From NCBI GenBank assembly GCA_009602735.1, contig WELA01007307.1, positions 440,435-504,434 on the forward strand: a stretch of 64,000 nt of DNA. Reading direction: 5' to 3'. The stretch is from Mesotaenium endlicherianum (taxonomy: Eukaryota; Streptophyta; Zygnematophyceae; Zygnematales; Mesotaeniaceae). Below are positions 10,950 to 23,300 of the stretch, piece by piece; the stretch's first letter is position 1; every line of letters begins with the position of its first letter. The notes beneath the pieces were generated by a model. That model saw nothing but the letters and a program-made list of their open reading frames with translations. It searched no databases and had not been told where the DNA came from. A program made the translations under genes and the position numbers.

Positions 10950-11622
10950 GGGTCTGGCTGTCACATCAGTCACTATGCTGACACTTCACTGTTAACTGTC
11001 AATTCTAGTCGGCTTTTGCCCCTGAAGACCCCCCATTACGGGAAGCACTTAGCAACGAGAAAACGTCGTAGGTGGCCTCACGCGTGCAGTTCACGCCACG
11101 CTGGCTCCCGCGCAAATAATTGGCCCGAGCACACGCCCAACGCTGTGAGAGTAAAAACGAAAGGGAAAAACAACAATTTTACTCAATTTTACTACCCGAT
11201 TCGGTCGTCATTGACGTATATCTGGACATGTTTGCTATAACGTGACATTACCACCCTTTCAGCGCGATTAAGCATCAAACTACCACAAATAGGTCGTAAA
11301 CCTCGTGATCATCAGTACAAAGTCGTGCCAAGCCTAGAAATAATTACTTTCAAATGCTTTCAAATGAGTGTTATATAGTACTCCATGCACGAAAAGGGTA
11401 CTGCATAAGCGCCCGAAATTGGTCGGACGTTTTCTTTTCGTAGGTCGACCGGAGGGAGCGGATCGAACTCGCTCTCAGACCTTTGTCGTGAGGGGGGCCT
11501 TCAACATGCAAACTTGTACACATTGCATCACATTCAGTGTCCATGCATTGCATGGGCGTCAATGCTGTTCTACCCACACGCAACCACTTGTACGAGGAGT
11601 CTTGTATTGTAAGATAAGGGTT
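10950..11622. other. Unassigned non-coding stretch
   Basis: No gene or recognised repeat. It lies between the truncated end of A6 and the 3' LTR of A2, and shows no similarity that I could see to the rest of the window. It may be host DNA or a remnant of another element. Confidence 0.4.
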
Positions 11623-12340
11623 TGAAATGAATCGACTTACCAAATAGGCGATTAACAATCAATAAAGATCTTCATATCAGCAAGTAATCTTTATGGCATT
11701 TTCCGTTAACTGGTTAAACGGCAGAGGACAACACACTAGCAGTGATCAATACTCGTAAGTCAAATGCAAGTAAACTAGCATCAATAATGCAATCAGTAAA
11801 CTCATACATAAGCAAGGTTAGAAGACAGTGCGTATCAATGGCTTCTCGCCTTGGATTCAGATCTCTCTCAGTAAGCAGTACAAGAGAGTTGGCCTCGTTT
11901 CCGAATGCCGAACTTGAGAGCAATCCTAGCATATATACATGGAACGAGTTTACTGTTCAACGGCCAGTGCGATGGCACCGCCTACCCGGGAGTTAACCAC
12001 GTTGGTAGGACCTCGGTTAACCAAATCCACCGCCATCTCCCATCATCGCGAATCGCCATCCATCCTAAGGATGTCATCCGGCCATTCCTCTAACACACCA
12101 CACTTAGATGCATATCTAGGCAGTTCGCTGCGACCGAGTACGGAAGTCAGCTGGCTGTCAAAGAATGTGTCAGCAAGCTGACCTAAGTTGACTTCAGCTC
12201 GCTGCCCCCGGCTGAATCATTAAACTGATTATGTTTTTAAATCTAGTAGACTCAATATTAGTTAAAGCTCAGCAGGCTGAACTTCTTCAACTATTATATT
12301 TAAATGAATATCATATCCACCAATAAACTGATTCATTACA
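11623..12340 (-). repeat. A2 3' LTR
   Basis: A 718-bp family A LTR, TG...CA ended. The adjoining sequence 12341-12375 read on the minus strand gives a purine-rich AGTTGGAGGGAT just before the LTR, the expected polypurine tract for plus-strand priming. Confidence 0.9.
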
Positions 12341-12426
12341 ATCCCTCCAACTTAACATGTTGTCGCCTCGACAACACTAACACTAGTTAGAGCGTGCTTG
12401 TCCCTTCCGACCCCAGTCTACTACCA

Positions 12427-13372
12427 TTAGGAGGGAGATGTTCCTGGGGCCCTATACTCAGGGGAGCCAGACCTCCTCCTGTCTTGGGGTCTCCTGAAGC
12501 CTGGGGGATCCGTGTAGGGGCCTCGCGGGGAACGCAGTAAGTCTGCTGTTTCCTCCTGCACAGTCTGAAACTGAAGGGAGGCAACCTTCTCCTGGGCAGC
12601 CCTCAAAATGACAAAAACATATACCGGCATACCAGAAGGATGTTGCATGACATGAGCCAAGGGCACGTGCCCTCTCTGCAAGGGAGATGCTGGCAAGCCT
12701 CTGGCTATCTCTCTAGCAGCCATCGTGTCTGCCCTGTCTGACTGGGTCTTCGTTCCTACAAATGGGCTCTGTCCTCTGGCAGTTCCCAGCCAAGTGATAT
12801 CCTGCTCTTCAGCGAGTTGTTGCAAGGCCATCCCAATCTTCTCCCTTACAGGGGATGTGGCAGGTGTCAGGATCACAGCGGGGCTAGTGTCCTTGTCCTT
12901 GCCTTCCTCTTCTTCTTCCTCCAACTCCTCCTCCCTTCCCCTAGTTCCTCTGAGACCGATGGGGTCTTTTCGGTCAGCTGCTCTAGCTCTTCCCAAAACA
13001 AAGAATACCCCAGTGACCTTCCCCTTTTGGATGCTGGTGGAGGCTGTTGAGTCCAGACCGCATGTAGGTCCTTTTCTCCCTGCTTGCTTGCCCATTTGGC
13101 ATAAGCATGCTTCTCTTTAGAGATTGACTCAGGAGCCCTGCTCCTGTCCTCCTGCATTTCTTGGCTCATGCAGTCTCTTACTCCATCCAGTCTTGGGTCC
13201 CAAGCTGCTATGTGAGGAGGCAACAGTATGTTCCCCTGTAGGTCTGTTAGGAAATCCTCATTCTTCGCCTTGTCATTCTGCTGGTCCCTCATGTTGATGG
13301 ACATCCACCGCCAATTGATGGGCTTCTGGTAGAAGGCAGGGTCTGTCCTTTTCAAAGTGCACGAGTACCAGT
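12427..13372 (-). pseudogene. aORF of A2, C-terminal portion (fossil)
   Basis: This is the C-terminal portion of the A2 aORF, separated from its other portion (19719-20331) by the insertion of B1 with the CCAGT duplication. It contains YQKPINWRWMSINM, LQGNILLPPHIAAWDPRLDG and SKEKHAYAKWASKQGE, all matching the aORFs of A1 and A6. It continues with an acidic linker, the motif HVPLAHVMQHPSGMPVYV, and an R/S/P-rich tail (RRPQDRRRSGSPEYRAPG). The HVPLAHV motif recurs in A7 (NVSLANVFEHPMGLPIYV), so the C-terminal domain is also conserved in the family. Function unknown. Confidence 0.75.
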
Positions 13373-13875
13373 TGAAGTGATTTGAATTATTATATATTAG
13401 TTTGCATATATTTTAATGTTTTCAAATATATTTGGAGTAGTAATGTGTGGATTCAAGTGTGAATTGGTACTCTAGTGACTTGGTTCATGTCCTTTGAACC
13501 TTCTAAGGCATTTTCGAAGTTAGAGGAAAAACCTAGAAGAACTCCACGTGGCAAAAGTCAAATGTGCCATTTATAGGTCAGAAGGACTTGTGTACATTAT
13601 TGTAGAAAGAGGTGGCAAGTTTTGGGATGTGTTGGGTGCCAACACATCAACATGCACCTTCTTAGAAATTACTTATGTAGCAAGTGTATAAGCAAGAGCG
13701 AGAACATAGAAAAACATTGGAGAATCACTCTTGTACTTGCCAAAATCCAGAAATATATTAACTTTCAAGAAGCCATCTCTCTTTCAAGAAGCTACCACTT
13801 GTGTTCAAAGATCCTTGTCTTGAATAGATAAAGTATTCTGTTTTACTAAGTACTTTATCTATCTGTTTCACTACA
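13373..13875 (+). repeat. B1 5' LTR
   Basis: A 503-bp LTR ending TCTGTTTCACTACA, homologous to the copies at 19216, 44796 and 50973. It is followed directly by the primer site. Confidence 0.95.
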
Positions 13876-13876
13876 G

Positions 13877-13888
13877 TGGTATCGGAGC
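13877..13888 (+). promoter_or_regulatory. B1 primer-binding site
   Basis: TGGTATCGGAGC starts one base after the LTR. It differs by one base from TGGTATCAGAGC, the common plant primer site complementary to the 3' end of initiator tRNA-Met. The same 12-mer is used by A1 and A3. Confidence 0.85.
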
Positions 13889-13912
13889 TAGGCACTTTGG
13901 TAGCACAAGAAG

Positions 13913-15571
13913 ATGGCCGATCCTCAAGACCAACAGCAAGCTTTCGAAGGAAGCCCTTCCTCTCCAAGACACCCTCCTCCAGCGCCGATGGGAGAGCCCA
14001 CTCAAGAAAATCTGCAACAACAAGAAGCACCACAAGGAGGAGCACCGTCAAATCCCGTGGCAGCCGCTATAGCAAAGTTGACCCCACCACAAGGAGTTCC
14101 CGCAAATGAGTGGGCAGCCTTCCTAATGACCGTCCACAACCAAGTGGGCTTGGCCACCTATGAAGCAACCGTGCAAGCGTCAAGAGAAGCTATGGCTGCC
14201 ATGGTTGCCCCTATTGCGAGCAATGCTCAAAATCCAGCCCCGGCTCAAGCGCCTCCACAAGAGCCAACGAGAGCAAGGAAACTCATCAAGCCCGGCAAAC
14301 CCGACACTTTCAACCCCGGGAAAGGTGCCAACCTGAATTTATGGCTCTACCAAGTGGAGACGTACCTCGCATTCCTTGAAGTACCCGAGGAGGACTACGT
14401 TCCCTTTGCCGTTACCTTACTTAGAGGAGCAGCAACATCATGGTGGCGTAACTATCAAGCGGCTATATATCAAGCTATGGCGCACCCCATGCTCGGCCAA
14501 GAGCCCCCACCATCATATGCAAGATGGGCAGATTTTCGTGAGGCCCTCAAGAAGCAATTCATGCCCATCAATGCGGAGAAGATTGCCCGAGGAAAGCTCC
14601 ACCATCTCAAGCAAACGACGTCCGTTCAAGAGTATACATCCAGATTTCACGCCCTCACTCTTGAGATCCCCAACATGTCTCTCGAGGAGAAGATTGACCG
14701 TTACATCTTTGGCCTCAAACCCAAGGTGGCAAAGGAAGTGGAGTTACGCGACTTGACGGACTTCTCAAAGATCATTGAAGTGGCCCAAAAGGTGGATACC
14801 TTGGATTTCAAGCACTCCGTGCCTTCATCTTCACGGGTTCCGGCGACGCGGGTGTACACAGCCCCTTCCACGTCCGAATCTAGACCCACACCCATTGAAA
14901 TCGGAGGTATTAAAAGGGACCCCGCGGCTGCCCGGAAGAGTGGAAGACCCTCCAATGACACTTATGATGCAAGAAACCAGCAAGGAGTGAAAGCAAGACT
15001 CTGCCCCGCTGAAAAAGAAGCTCTCATGACGGCTGGACTATGCTTTTATTGCAAGGACAAGGGCCATCGTACACTTTCATGCCCCAATATGATGCCCGAT
15101 GGATTCTCCTATACTACCCCTTCCAAGAAGACGTACCCCTTGGCACTCTCTATCAAGTCCTTCAAGGATAGAGTAGTGTTCTCCCCCATGCAATTGGGCA
15201 AGTACGACGTCATCCTAGGGACGCCTTGGTTGACCAAGCACAACTCCCAAATTGATTGGAGGACCGGTACTATCAAGATCAAGAATGACACCACTTCAAG
15301 AATCTGTATTTTGCGCGCAATCCAGCATATCCAGACCCAAGACATCCAGAAGCCGACACACGAGATACTATTGTCCGCCCTCCAACTCAAGAGACTTGTG
15401 AGGAAGGGACACGAGCTTCTTTTGGCCTTGATCACGCCAAAAGACATCAAGAAAGACATCGAGAGTCAAGAAGGCAGCCCCGTTCCCAAGGAGATACAAG
15501 AAGTCTTTGAGGACTACAAAGAAGTGTTCTCCCCGGAATTGCCCAAGGGCCTACCCCCAAAAGATTCGTAG
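13913..15571 (+). pseudogene. B1 gag and protease region (fossil)
   Basis: Starts [18 protein letters not shown], 37 bp past the LTR. It contains a Pro/Gln-rich N-terminus, a capsid domain ([43 protein letters not shown]), a CCHC knuckle (CFYCKDKGHRTLSC) and the C-terminal half of the protease region ([16 protein letters not shown]). It is near-identical to B2 over most of its length. The capsid forms the virus-like particle and the knuckle binds RNA. Confidence 0.85.
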
Positions 15572-18444
15572 ACCACAAGATAGAGTTGGAGCCCGGAAGC
15601 AAGCCCATCTCTCGGCCTACGTTCAAGATGTCATACACAGAGCTAGACGAAGTCAAGAAGCAAATCAAGGAGCTACTGGAGCATGGATTCATTCGGCCTA
15701 GCAAGTCGCCATTTGGAGCCCCGGTGCTATTTGTGAAGTAGAAAGATGGTACCTTGAGGATGTGTGTGGACTATCGCGCCCTCAACAAGATCACCATCAA
15801 GAATTGATACCCGCTGCCGCGCATGGATGAGCTCATGGACCGGCTGGTTGGAGCCAAGTACTTCACGAAGATTGACTTACGGAGCGGCTACCACCAGATT
15901 CGCATCGCAGAACCGGACATAGAGAAGACGGCATTCAGGACAAGATATGGACATTTTGAGTTCATGGTCCTGCCATTTGGACTCACCAACGCGCCAGCAA
16001 CTTTCATGACTATGATGAACACCATATTTCAGCCCATGTTGGACAGATTTGTGGTGGTATTCATCGATGACATCCTTATCTACAGCAAGACCCTTGAAGA
16101 GCATGCGAGACACTTGAAAGAAGTCCTTGAAGTATTGAAGCAAAACAAGCTATTTGCGAAGGAGTCAAAGTGCGAGTTTGCCAAACAAGAAGTGGAGTTC
16201 CTAGGTCTCCACGTGACTGCTGATGGCATCAAGATGGACCCCAAGAAGACCACGGTGGTGGAGGAATGGCCAACCCCCACGACCAAGAAAGAACTCCAGT
16301 CATTCTTGGGATTTGCCAATTGGTACAGAAAATTCATCCAAGGCTTCTCGCACATAGCAGCCCCCCTGACAGATCTACTCAAGAAGGACAGGCTATATAC
16401 ATGGACCGAGAAAGAGGAAGAGGCATTTCAAGAGTTAAAGCGAAGATTGACCACATCCCCGGTGCTCACACTCCCAAGTCCAAACCCAGATTGGCCCTTC
16501 CACGTCATCACCGATGCATCTTCCTATGCAATAGGAGCAATCCTGCTTCAAGACCAAGGCAAGGGACTGCAGCCCATCGCCTACGAGTCAAGGAAGCTAA
16601 ATCCAGCCGAGCAAAATTATACAACCACGGAGCGAGAGGCATTGGCGATTGTACATGCCTTGAAGGTTTGGCGCTGCTACGTTGAAGGACGCGAAGTACT
16701 GGTCACCACGGACCACAAGGCGTTAAAGCACCTCCAAACGCAGCCGTATCTCTCAAGGAGACAAGCAAGATGGAGCGAATACTTGCAACAATACAACATC
16801 ACGATTCAGGTGCAGCCCGGCAAGACATACCCGGCTGACCCCCTCTCAAGACTGCAATTAAATGCAATGATGGTATCCCTGAAGACAGATCTGGAAGCTC
16901 GATTTTCAGCCGCCTATGAAAGAGACCTTTACTACAAGAACGGAGAAGCAGCCTTGGACCCATACAAGGAGCACAAAGGCAATTATTGGGTGAGGCAAGA
17001 TACGGGCCAGAGATGTGTTCCTAATGACTTAGACCTCCGGCTCTTGCTTCTACGAGAAGCACACGACAACCCTCTTGGAGGACACTTTGGAATCCTAAGG
17101 ACCACGGGCATTCTAGCTAGGACTTATTGTTGGCCAGGCATGTCTAAGCAAGTCAAGGGATACTGCAGGAGCTGTGACACATGCCAAAGAATCAAGCCAT
17201 CATCGCAAAAGGCGAGAGGACTCCTCCAACCACTACCAATTCCCGAAAGACAATGGACGAACATCTCAATGGACCTTATCGTGGACTTGCCCGTGACACC
17301 TTGAGCCCATAATGCAATACTCACGGTGGTGAACAGACTTACTAAGATGGCTCATTTTATTCCCACGACGACTAAGGCTACAGCACCACAACTTGCAAGA
17401 CTCATCTTTGACAACATCTTCCGACTCCATGGACTACCACTCAGAATTGTGTCAGATAGAGACCCAAGATTCACAAGCCATTTCTGGAAAAATCTCTTCA
17501 AGAACTTGGGTACATCGCTGGATATGTCTACTGCCTACCACCCACAATCAGATGGGCAAACCGAGCGTATGAATCGTACCCTAAAGACCTTTCTAAAGGC
17601 CTACGTGTCTACTCTGGAGCAAGATTGGGACATGTACTTGACCCCCCTGGAGTTTGCCTACAACAACACAACGCAAGCCTCTACCCAAGAGTCCCCATTC
17701 TTCCTCAACCATGGCTTCCATCCAACCACGCCGCTGAGCTTCACGGCTGGCCATGATGAAGTACCTGCAGCCACAAATTTTTTGGAGACATTAGAAGCAG
17801 CCTTTGCAGCAACCAAGAAAGCTCTACAACACGCACAAGATGCTCAAGCAAGAGTGGCAAACAGGTCCAGAAGAGAAATTACGTATAGAGCGGGTGACAA
17901 CGTGTTACTATCATCCAAGAATTTTTCCCTGAGCAACAGGCCTGCCGGCAGCAAGTTCTCTCCCAAGTATTTGGGACCCTTCAAGATTATCCAGCAAGTC
18001 AACCCCGTTGCTTTCAAGCTAGAATTTCCCCAGACTATGCACATCGACCCCGTATTCCACGCTTCCCTCTTCAAGCCATATGTGCAACCCGACAACAAGT
18101 TCCCAGGACGTGTGACAACCCCACCAGCCCCAACAATAGTGGATGATCATTTGGAGTACGAAGTGGAAGACATAGTGGCTATGAGAAATTTCAGGAGACA
18201 GCAGCAATACTTGATCAAGTGGAAAGGATATCAAGATTCGGAGAATAGTTGGGTGGCGGCGCACTACCTTGACAAAGTTCAGAGAAAGTTGAAGCGCTTC
18301 CATGCCGCCAGCCTCCATCTTGTACCAGCCCCAAGTATCTCTACTAGAAGCCCAAACAATTCAGGGAGGCAGCCTGCCACCATCAAGAAGCAGCAAAAGA
18401 CCCCTTGGAGGCAGCCTGCAAGAACAAGAAAGAGGAAGAATTGA
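15572..18444 (+). pseudogene. B1 pol: RT, RNase H, integrase with chromodomain (fossil)
   Basis: RT is marked by [17 protein letters not shown] and the catalytic FIDDILIYS (near 16060). RNase H follows, with [18 protein letters not shown] and [13 protein letters not shown]. Integrase shows the H2C2 finger ([16 protein letters not shown]... [11 protein letters not shown]), the core with DRDPRFTSHFWK and YHPQSDGQTERMNRTLK, and a GPF/Y region (KYLGPFKIIQQVNPVAFKLE). It ends in a chromodomain (YEVEDIVAMRNFRRQQQYLI, KWKGYQDSENSW), placing family B among the chromoviruses. About four breaks across gag-pol. Confidence 0.9.
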
Positions 18445-19215
18445 CATTAGACACTCTTCTCTTCTCGCAGTTTCTGGACAGAAAAATAAAACTGCTACTG
18501 GTGATAGATCTCTCCATCATAAATTCTGAAAATTTTACCTCGCTGTAATCCATGAGTAGCCGGTCATTTAGATTCCAAATTTGTTCAATTTGGAGCACTG
18601 GTGAGAGAGATATGATGCTCTAAGTAGAAGGGGGTCAGGCTGCTGGCATTGTTAGGGCAGAATATGCCTTCTGAGATTGTGCCCTCCCCTGAACTTGGAA
18701 TGCTCTGAAACTCAAGACTCTGGTAGAACATCTTACAGCGCCCAGTTTGAGACTTAGTTTGCAGAATTTCAAGAAGTATAGAAGGACTTATGATTTTCAG
18801 AAGTTTCTGCACAGATTTGGAGGAATGCCTACTCTCTCAGCTCTCAACAACAATCCAAGAATTAGAATGCTCGCAAATTTGGTGACCCGGTAGAATTCTC
18901 TGACGTGGTCCGTCTGGCACTTGAACTTTCAGATTTGGAGCAAGTCTGTGGACACTATGAATTTTTGAATTTGTGGCAGACTCTGGGCCAACTTGTACAA
19001 TTTTCTTTATCATCAAGGAGTAGGCTAGCCAATAAGGTCACACCACCCACGACCTTGCCTAGTCTACCTTACATGTGTAGCACCTGACTTGGCGCCTTGT
19101 ACTAATCCTCTTCTCATGTGTGGCATCTGACTTGAAGCTGTTGACTAGTTCTTTCCACATGTGTAAGACCTGACTTGACGCGCCGAGACGTCGCTTTTTT
19201 TTGGCGGGGGGGTGA
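18445..19215 (+). other. B1 3' non-coding region and polypurine tract
   Basis: About 770 bp between the end of pol and the 3' LTR. No coding signal. Near 19070-19190 three imperfect units resembling ACATGTGT..CCTGACTTG follow each other. The G-rich tract GGCGGGGGGGTGA just before 19216 is the probable polypurine tract. B2 carries the same region at 45299-46067. Confidence 0.8.
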
Positions 19216-19718
19216 TGTAGTGATTTGAGTTATTATATATTAGTTTGCATATATTTTACTCTTTTCAAATATATTTGGAGTAGTATTGTGTGGATTCAAG
19301 TGTGAATAGGTACTCTAGTGACTTGGTTCATGTCCTTTGAACCTTCTAAGGCATTTTCGAAGTTAGAGGAAAGACCTAGAAGAACTCCACGTGGCAAAAG
19401 TCAAATGTGCCATTTTTAGGTCAAAAGGACATGTGTACATTATTCTAGAAAGAGGTGGCAAGTTTTGGGATGTGTTGGGTGCCAACACATCAACATGCAC
19501 CTTCTTAGAACTTACTTATGTAGCAAGTGTATAAGCAAGAGCTAGAACATAGAAAAACATTCGAGAATCACTCTTGTACTTGCCAAAATCCAAAAATATA
19601 TTAACTTTCAAGAAGCCATCTCTCTTTCAAGAAGCTACCACTTGTGTTCAAAGATCCTTGTCTTGAATAGATAAAGTATTATATTTCACTAAGTACTTCA
19701 TCTATCTGTTTCACTACA
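19216..19718 (+). repeat. B1 3' LTR
   Basis: A 503-bp LTR, TGTAGTGATTTGAG... to ...CACTACA, followed by the target duplication CCAGT at 19719-19723. Confidence 0.95.
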
Positions 19719-20331
19719 CCAGTGCCTTGCGAAGTCCAGCTGACTGGTTTCCCTGGCCAAGAACTCCCAGCTTCTCCTCTCCACCTGATTATATATGACC
19801 TTGATCCTGTTATGGGGTGTAGAGTCCTTAAAGCTGCCCGCGTCCATTGGGATCATCTTCATGATCCTATCCTTCCTCCAGATACCTGGGATCGATACAG
19901 CTCCAGTCTCATTCACTTGGGCCATTGCCTTGGCCTCTCTGACTGTATACGCTACCATCCTGGCATAATCGTGGTAGAGGAGGAGCCCTGTGCTGACCTG
20001 GATATACTTGTCAAAGTGTTTGGATGTCTCCCCTTCCCTTTGCAGGATGTTCTTCTGTGACTCACTGCGACTTCTCTGGGCATACTTGAAGGCCTCTTCC
20101 AGTAGATCAACGCCCTTGCCCAGCACTGTGTAGCGGTAGCTGCTGATTCTCCTCTGTTCTTCTTCTTTGGCTTGCTGCTTCCGCCCCTCCTTCGCTTGCC
20201 TCTCCTCCTCCGCCTTCTTGGCCTCCTTTGCAGCTTTTCTGTCCAATTCTTCCTGCCTCAGCCTGGCCTGTTTCTCCTCTTCCTTCTTCTTCTGTGCCTC
20301 CCGATGTTGTTGGAGTCGTTGTGATTCCCAA
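19719..20331 (-). pseudogene. aORF of A2, N-terminal portion (fossil)
   Basis: This is the N-terminal portion of the A2 aORF. A charged Lys/Glu/Arg/Gln helix (KAAKEAKKAEEERQAKEGRK) precedes the central domain: YRYTVLGKGVDLLEEAFKYA, STGLLLYHDYARMVAYTVRE and YNQVERRSWEFLARETSQ. The landmarks match those of A1 and A6 but overall identity is only about 45% by eye, although the gag of the same element is close to that of A1. Function unknown. B1 is inserted at 19718. Confidence 0.75.
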
Positions 20332-20399
20332 GCGGAGATGGAGGATGATTCAATTTCGCCACAAAATTGCTAACATGTTCAATTTGTAAGCATTCTGAC

Positions 20400-23300
20400 C
20401 GACACAGCGCACCAGCAAATATGGACCGACCCAGACAGGACCAACTTTTTCTTGACCACACCAGGCAGGTACAGGTGCTGAGAATGCAGCTTGACCAAAT
20501 CGCCCTTAGAAAATGTCAGTTTTCAACGGTGCTGAATAGCGTATTTTTGGTTTGCCTGGGATTTGTGCAGGTTGTGTTGGACTTCTGATAGGGTGTCAGC
20601 AACCTCCTGGGTTAACTGGAGGGAGATCGGATTGTCAATCCCTTCAGGTTGAGTTAAAGACTCCCCTAGTACATCTGAAGGAGACTTAGGGACTCTACCC
20701 AGGCTCAGTTCAAAAGGAGTCTTGCCCGTTGACGCGTGCACCGCACTGTTGACCACAAACTGGATTTCAAGTAACTTGTCATCCCAATTATCTTGTTTTC
20801 GGTTCATATAGGCTCTCAATACCTCTTCCAGAACTCGGTTAGTTCTTTCAGTCTGCCCACTAGTTTGAAAGTGATTTGCTGTCCTGAGCAGCTGCTTGAC
20901 TCCCATTAACCCCATTAAAGCTTTCCAGAACTTATAGGTAAATTTGGAGTCTCTGTCTGAGATAATATTAGAGGATAGCTCATGTTGGCATACCACATGG
21001 TTGTAGAACTGTCTCGCTGTTTCCAGTGCAGTTACTTTGACAATTGTGGGTATAAAATTGACCATTTTTGTCAGTTCATCCACTACTACCAGTGTCAAAT
21101 CATGCCCATTGGCGGTTCTTGGTAGTGTTACCACCCAGTCCATGGAATTTTTTTTCCAACGGCCAGCTGGGATGGGCAGCGGTTGTAAGAGGCCCCCGGG
21201 TGGTGTGTGCCTACACTTATTCCTTTGGCACTGGTCAGAGGACTTAACATATTTCAAGACCTCCCGAGGTAATCCTTCCCAATGCTAATGTTTTGCCAGT
21301 TTGCCAACAGTTTTGGCCTGCCCCAAATGCCCACCCAGTAAATTGTCATGTGCTTGACTCAATAATAGGGACCTTATTTCCAAGTTATTAGGAATGACCA
21401 GCTTCATTCTGCCTGAAGTGGTTTCAGTCACCCAGACCCCTCGTTTGAGTTTATATCCGAGTGCAGTAGCACGACACATACCAGTAGTGGGGCTGGGCTC
21501 AAATGTTGGTCAGAAAGGTAGGCTTCCCTAAGTTGTTCAAGGAAGGACTTTTTCACCTTTAGTGAAGTGAGTGCACACTGGACTTTATCTACAGCATGCT
21601 GACTAAAGTTCCTTTCTTGCAAGTCAGGTCTTCTAGAGAGTGCATCAGCAGGATTCAACTTCCCTGGTTTGTAGTCGATCTGGACTTGAAACTGCTCCAG
21701 CATCTGGCTCCAGCGGTTCTCCCTCCTTAACGGCTTGGACTTCTTTGGAAAGTGAGTCAGAGTTAGATGATCTGTAATCACCTTAAAAGCTTTACCATGC
21801 AAGTATGCTCTCCACTGTTTGAGCACATGAATGATAGCTTGCAGCTCTTTATCATGCACAGAGTAATTAGTCTCAGCTGGATTAGATTTTATAGACTCAA
21901 ACAACAGAGGATGCCACTCCTGCCGTACCTTACTATCCTTTGTGGTTTTGTCAGCAGGCTGCAACAAAATAGCACCCATGGCAAAGTCAGAAGCATCAGC
22001 AACCACCTGCACAGGTTTGCTGGGGTCATACACGGCTAGCACTGGGGCAGAACAAAGAGCATCGTTAAGGGTCTGGAAGGCAGCCAGCTGCTCTTCCCCC
22101 CAAACATACCCTATGTCTTTCTTAGTAAGGTGAGTCAATTTACTGGCCTTCGTATAATAATTCTCTATAAATCTCCTATAGCAGTTAGCCAACCCAAGGA
22201 AGGATCTAACTTCGGAGACAGATTGTGGTATTGGCCAGTCCCTTATGGTCTGGACCTTCTTAGGATCCACACTGATGCCTTCTTTGCTGACAACATGGCC
22301 TAGAAATTCAATACTTACTTTGAAGAAATCACACTTGCTCATTTTAGCATACAACTGGTTCCTTCTCAGAGTGTCCATGACTGTCTTTAAGTGTTCAGGA
22401 TGCTGAGCTTCATCCTTGGAGAACATTAAAATATCATCCAGGAAGACTTGCACAAACTTATCCAAGTAAGGTCTGAAAATGTCATTCATAGCACCCATGA
22501 TGGTTGCAGGAGCATTAGTCAGTCCGAATGGCATTACGTTGAACTCATAGTGTTCATAACGTGTGCAAAAGGCAGTCTTGTGTTCATCCTTCTCAGCAAT
22601 CTGATTTGATTGTAACCACTCTTGAGATCTATCTTATTGAACACTTTAGCACCAGACACGGTATCAAGCAAGTCCTCGATTCTGGTCAAGCATGTTTGTT
22701 CTTTACTGTAATTTTGTTGAGAGCTCTGTAATCAACACACATCCGCATACTCCCATCCTTTTTCTTAACAAGAGGATGGGTGCGCCATAAGGTGATTTAC
22801 TAGGGGAAATGTAACCATTTTCCTCAAGCTCTGCAATCTGCGTTTTCAACTTTTTGCTCTCCACATAAGACAAGCCACAAGTGCGTTGCCAGGGTGGCTG
22901 ACTCCAAAGTAATAAGTCAATCCTGAGTCCTGGAGGCATCTTGAAAACATCAGTGTACTGAGCAACAATTCTTGCAGCAGTAGGGTGCTCCGGAGGGCTT
23001 ACCTTTTTCTCAACCACTTCTTCAGGTTGAGGAGGTACCTCTCTTAGCAGCAGACAGAATATTATGTCTTCCTTCTGGTTCCAGCTTTCGATGAACTCCA
23101 TTGCATTCAGCAACTTGCATCCTTCTGGAAGCCTCTTCTTTTCCTTCATTTGCCATCCACACAGGACAAGAGGAAGAGCACTGGTGGGTGCCAAGTTAGT
23201 CTGCCCATCACTGGCTCCTCTCACATTAACTGTACCTCTGCTCCAACACACTTCAGCTTGATGTCTATTAAGCCAGGACCTCCCTAGCACGAGATCATAG

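Larger units (their letters stand above)
13373..19718 (+). mobile_element. B1: family B chromovirus nested in the A2 aORF
   Basis: A 6,346-bp Ty3/gypsy element with two 503-bp LTRs, a primer site, gag-pol, a terminal chromodomain and a polypurine tract. The 5-bp target duplication CCAGT lies at 13368-13372 and 19719-19723, so the ends are exact. The LTRs differ at about 18 of 503 positions by eye (3.6%), which is younger than its host A2. It looks nearly whole in layout but has about four breaks in the coding part. Confidence 0.95.
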
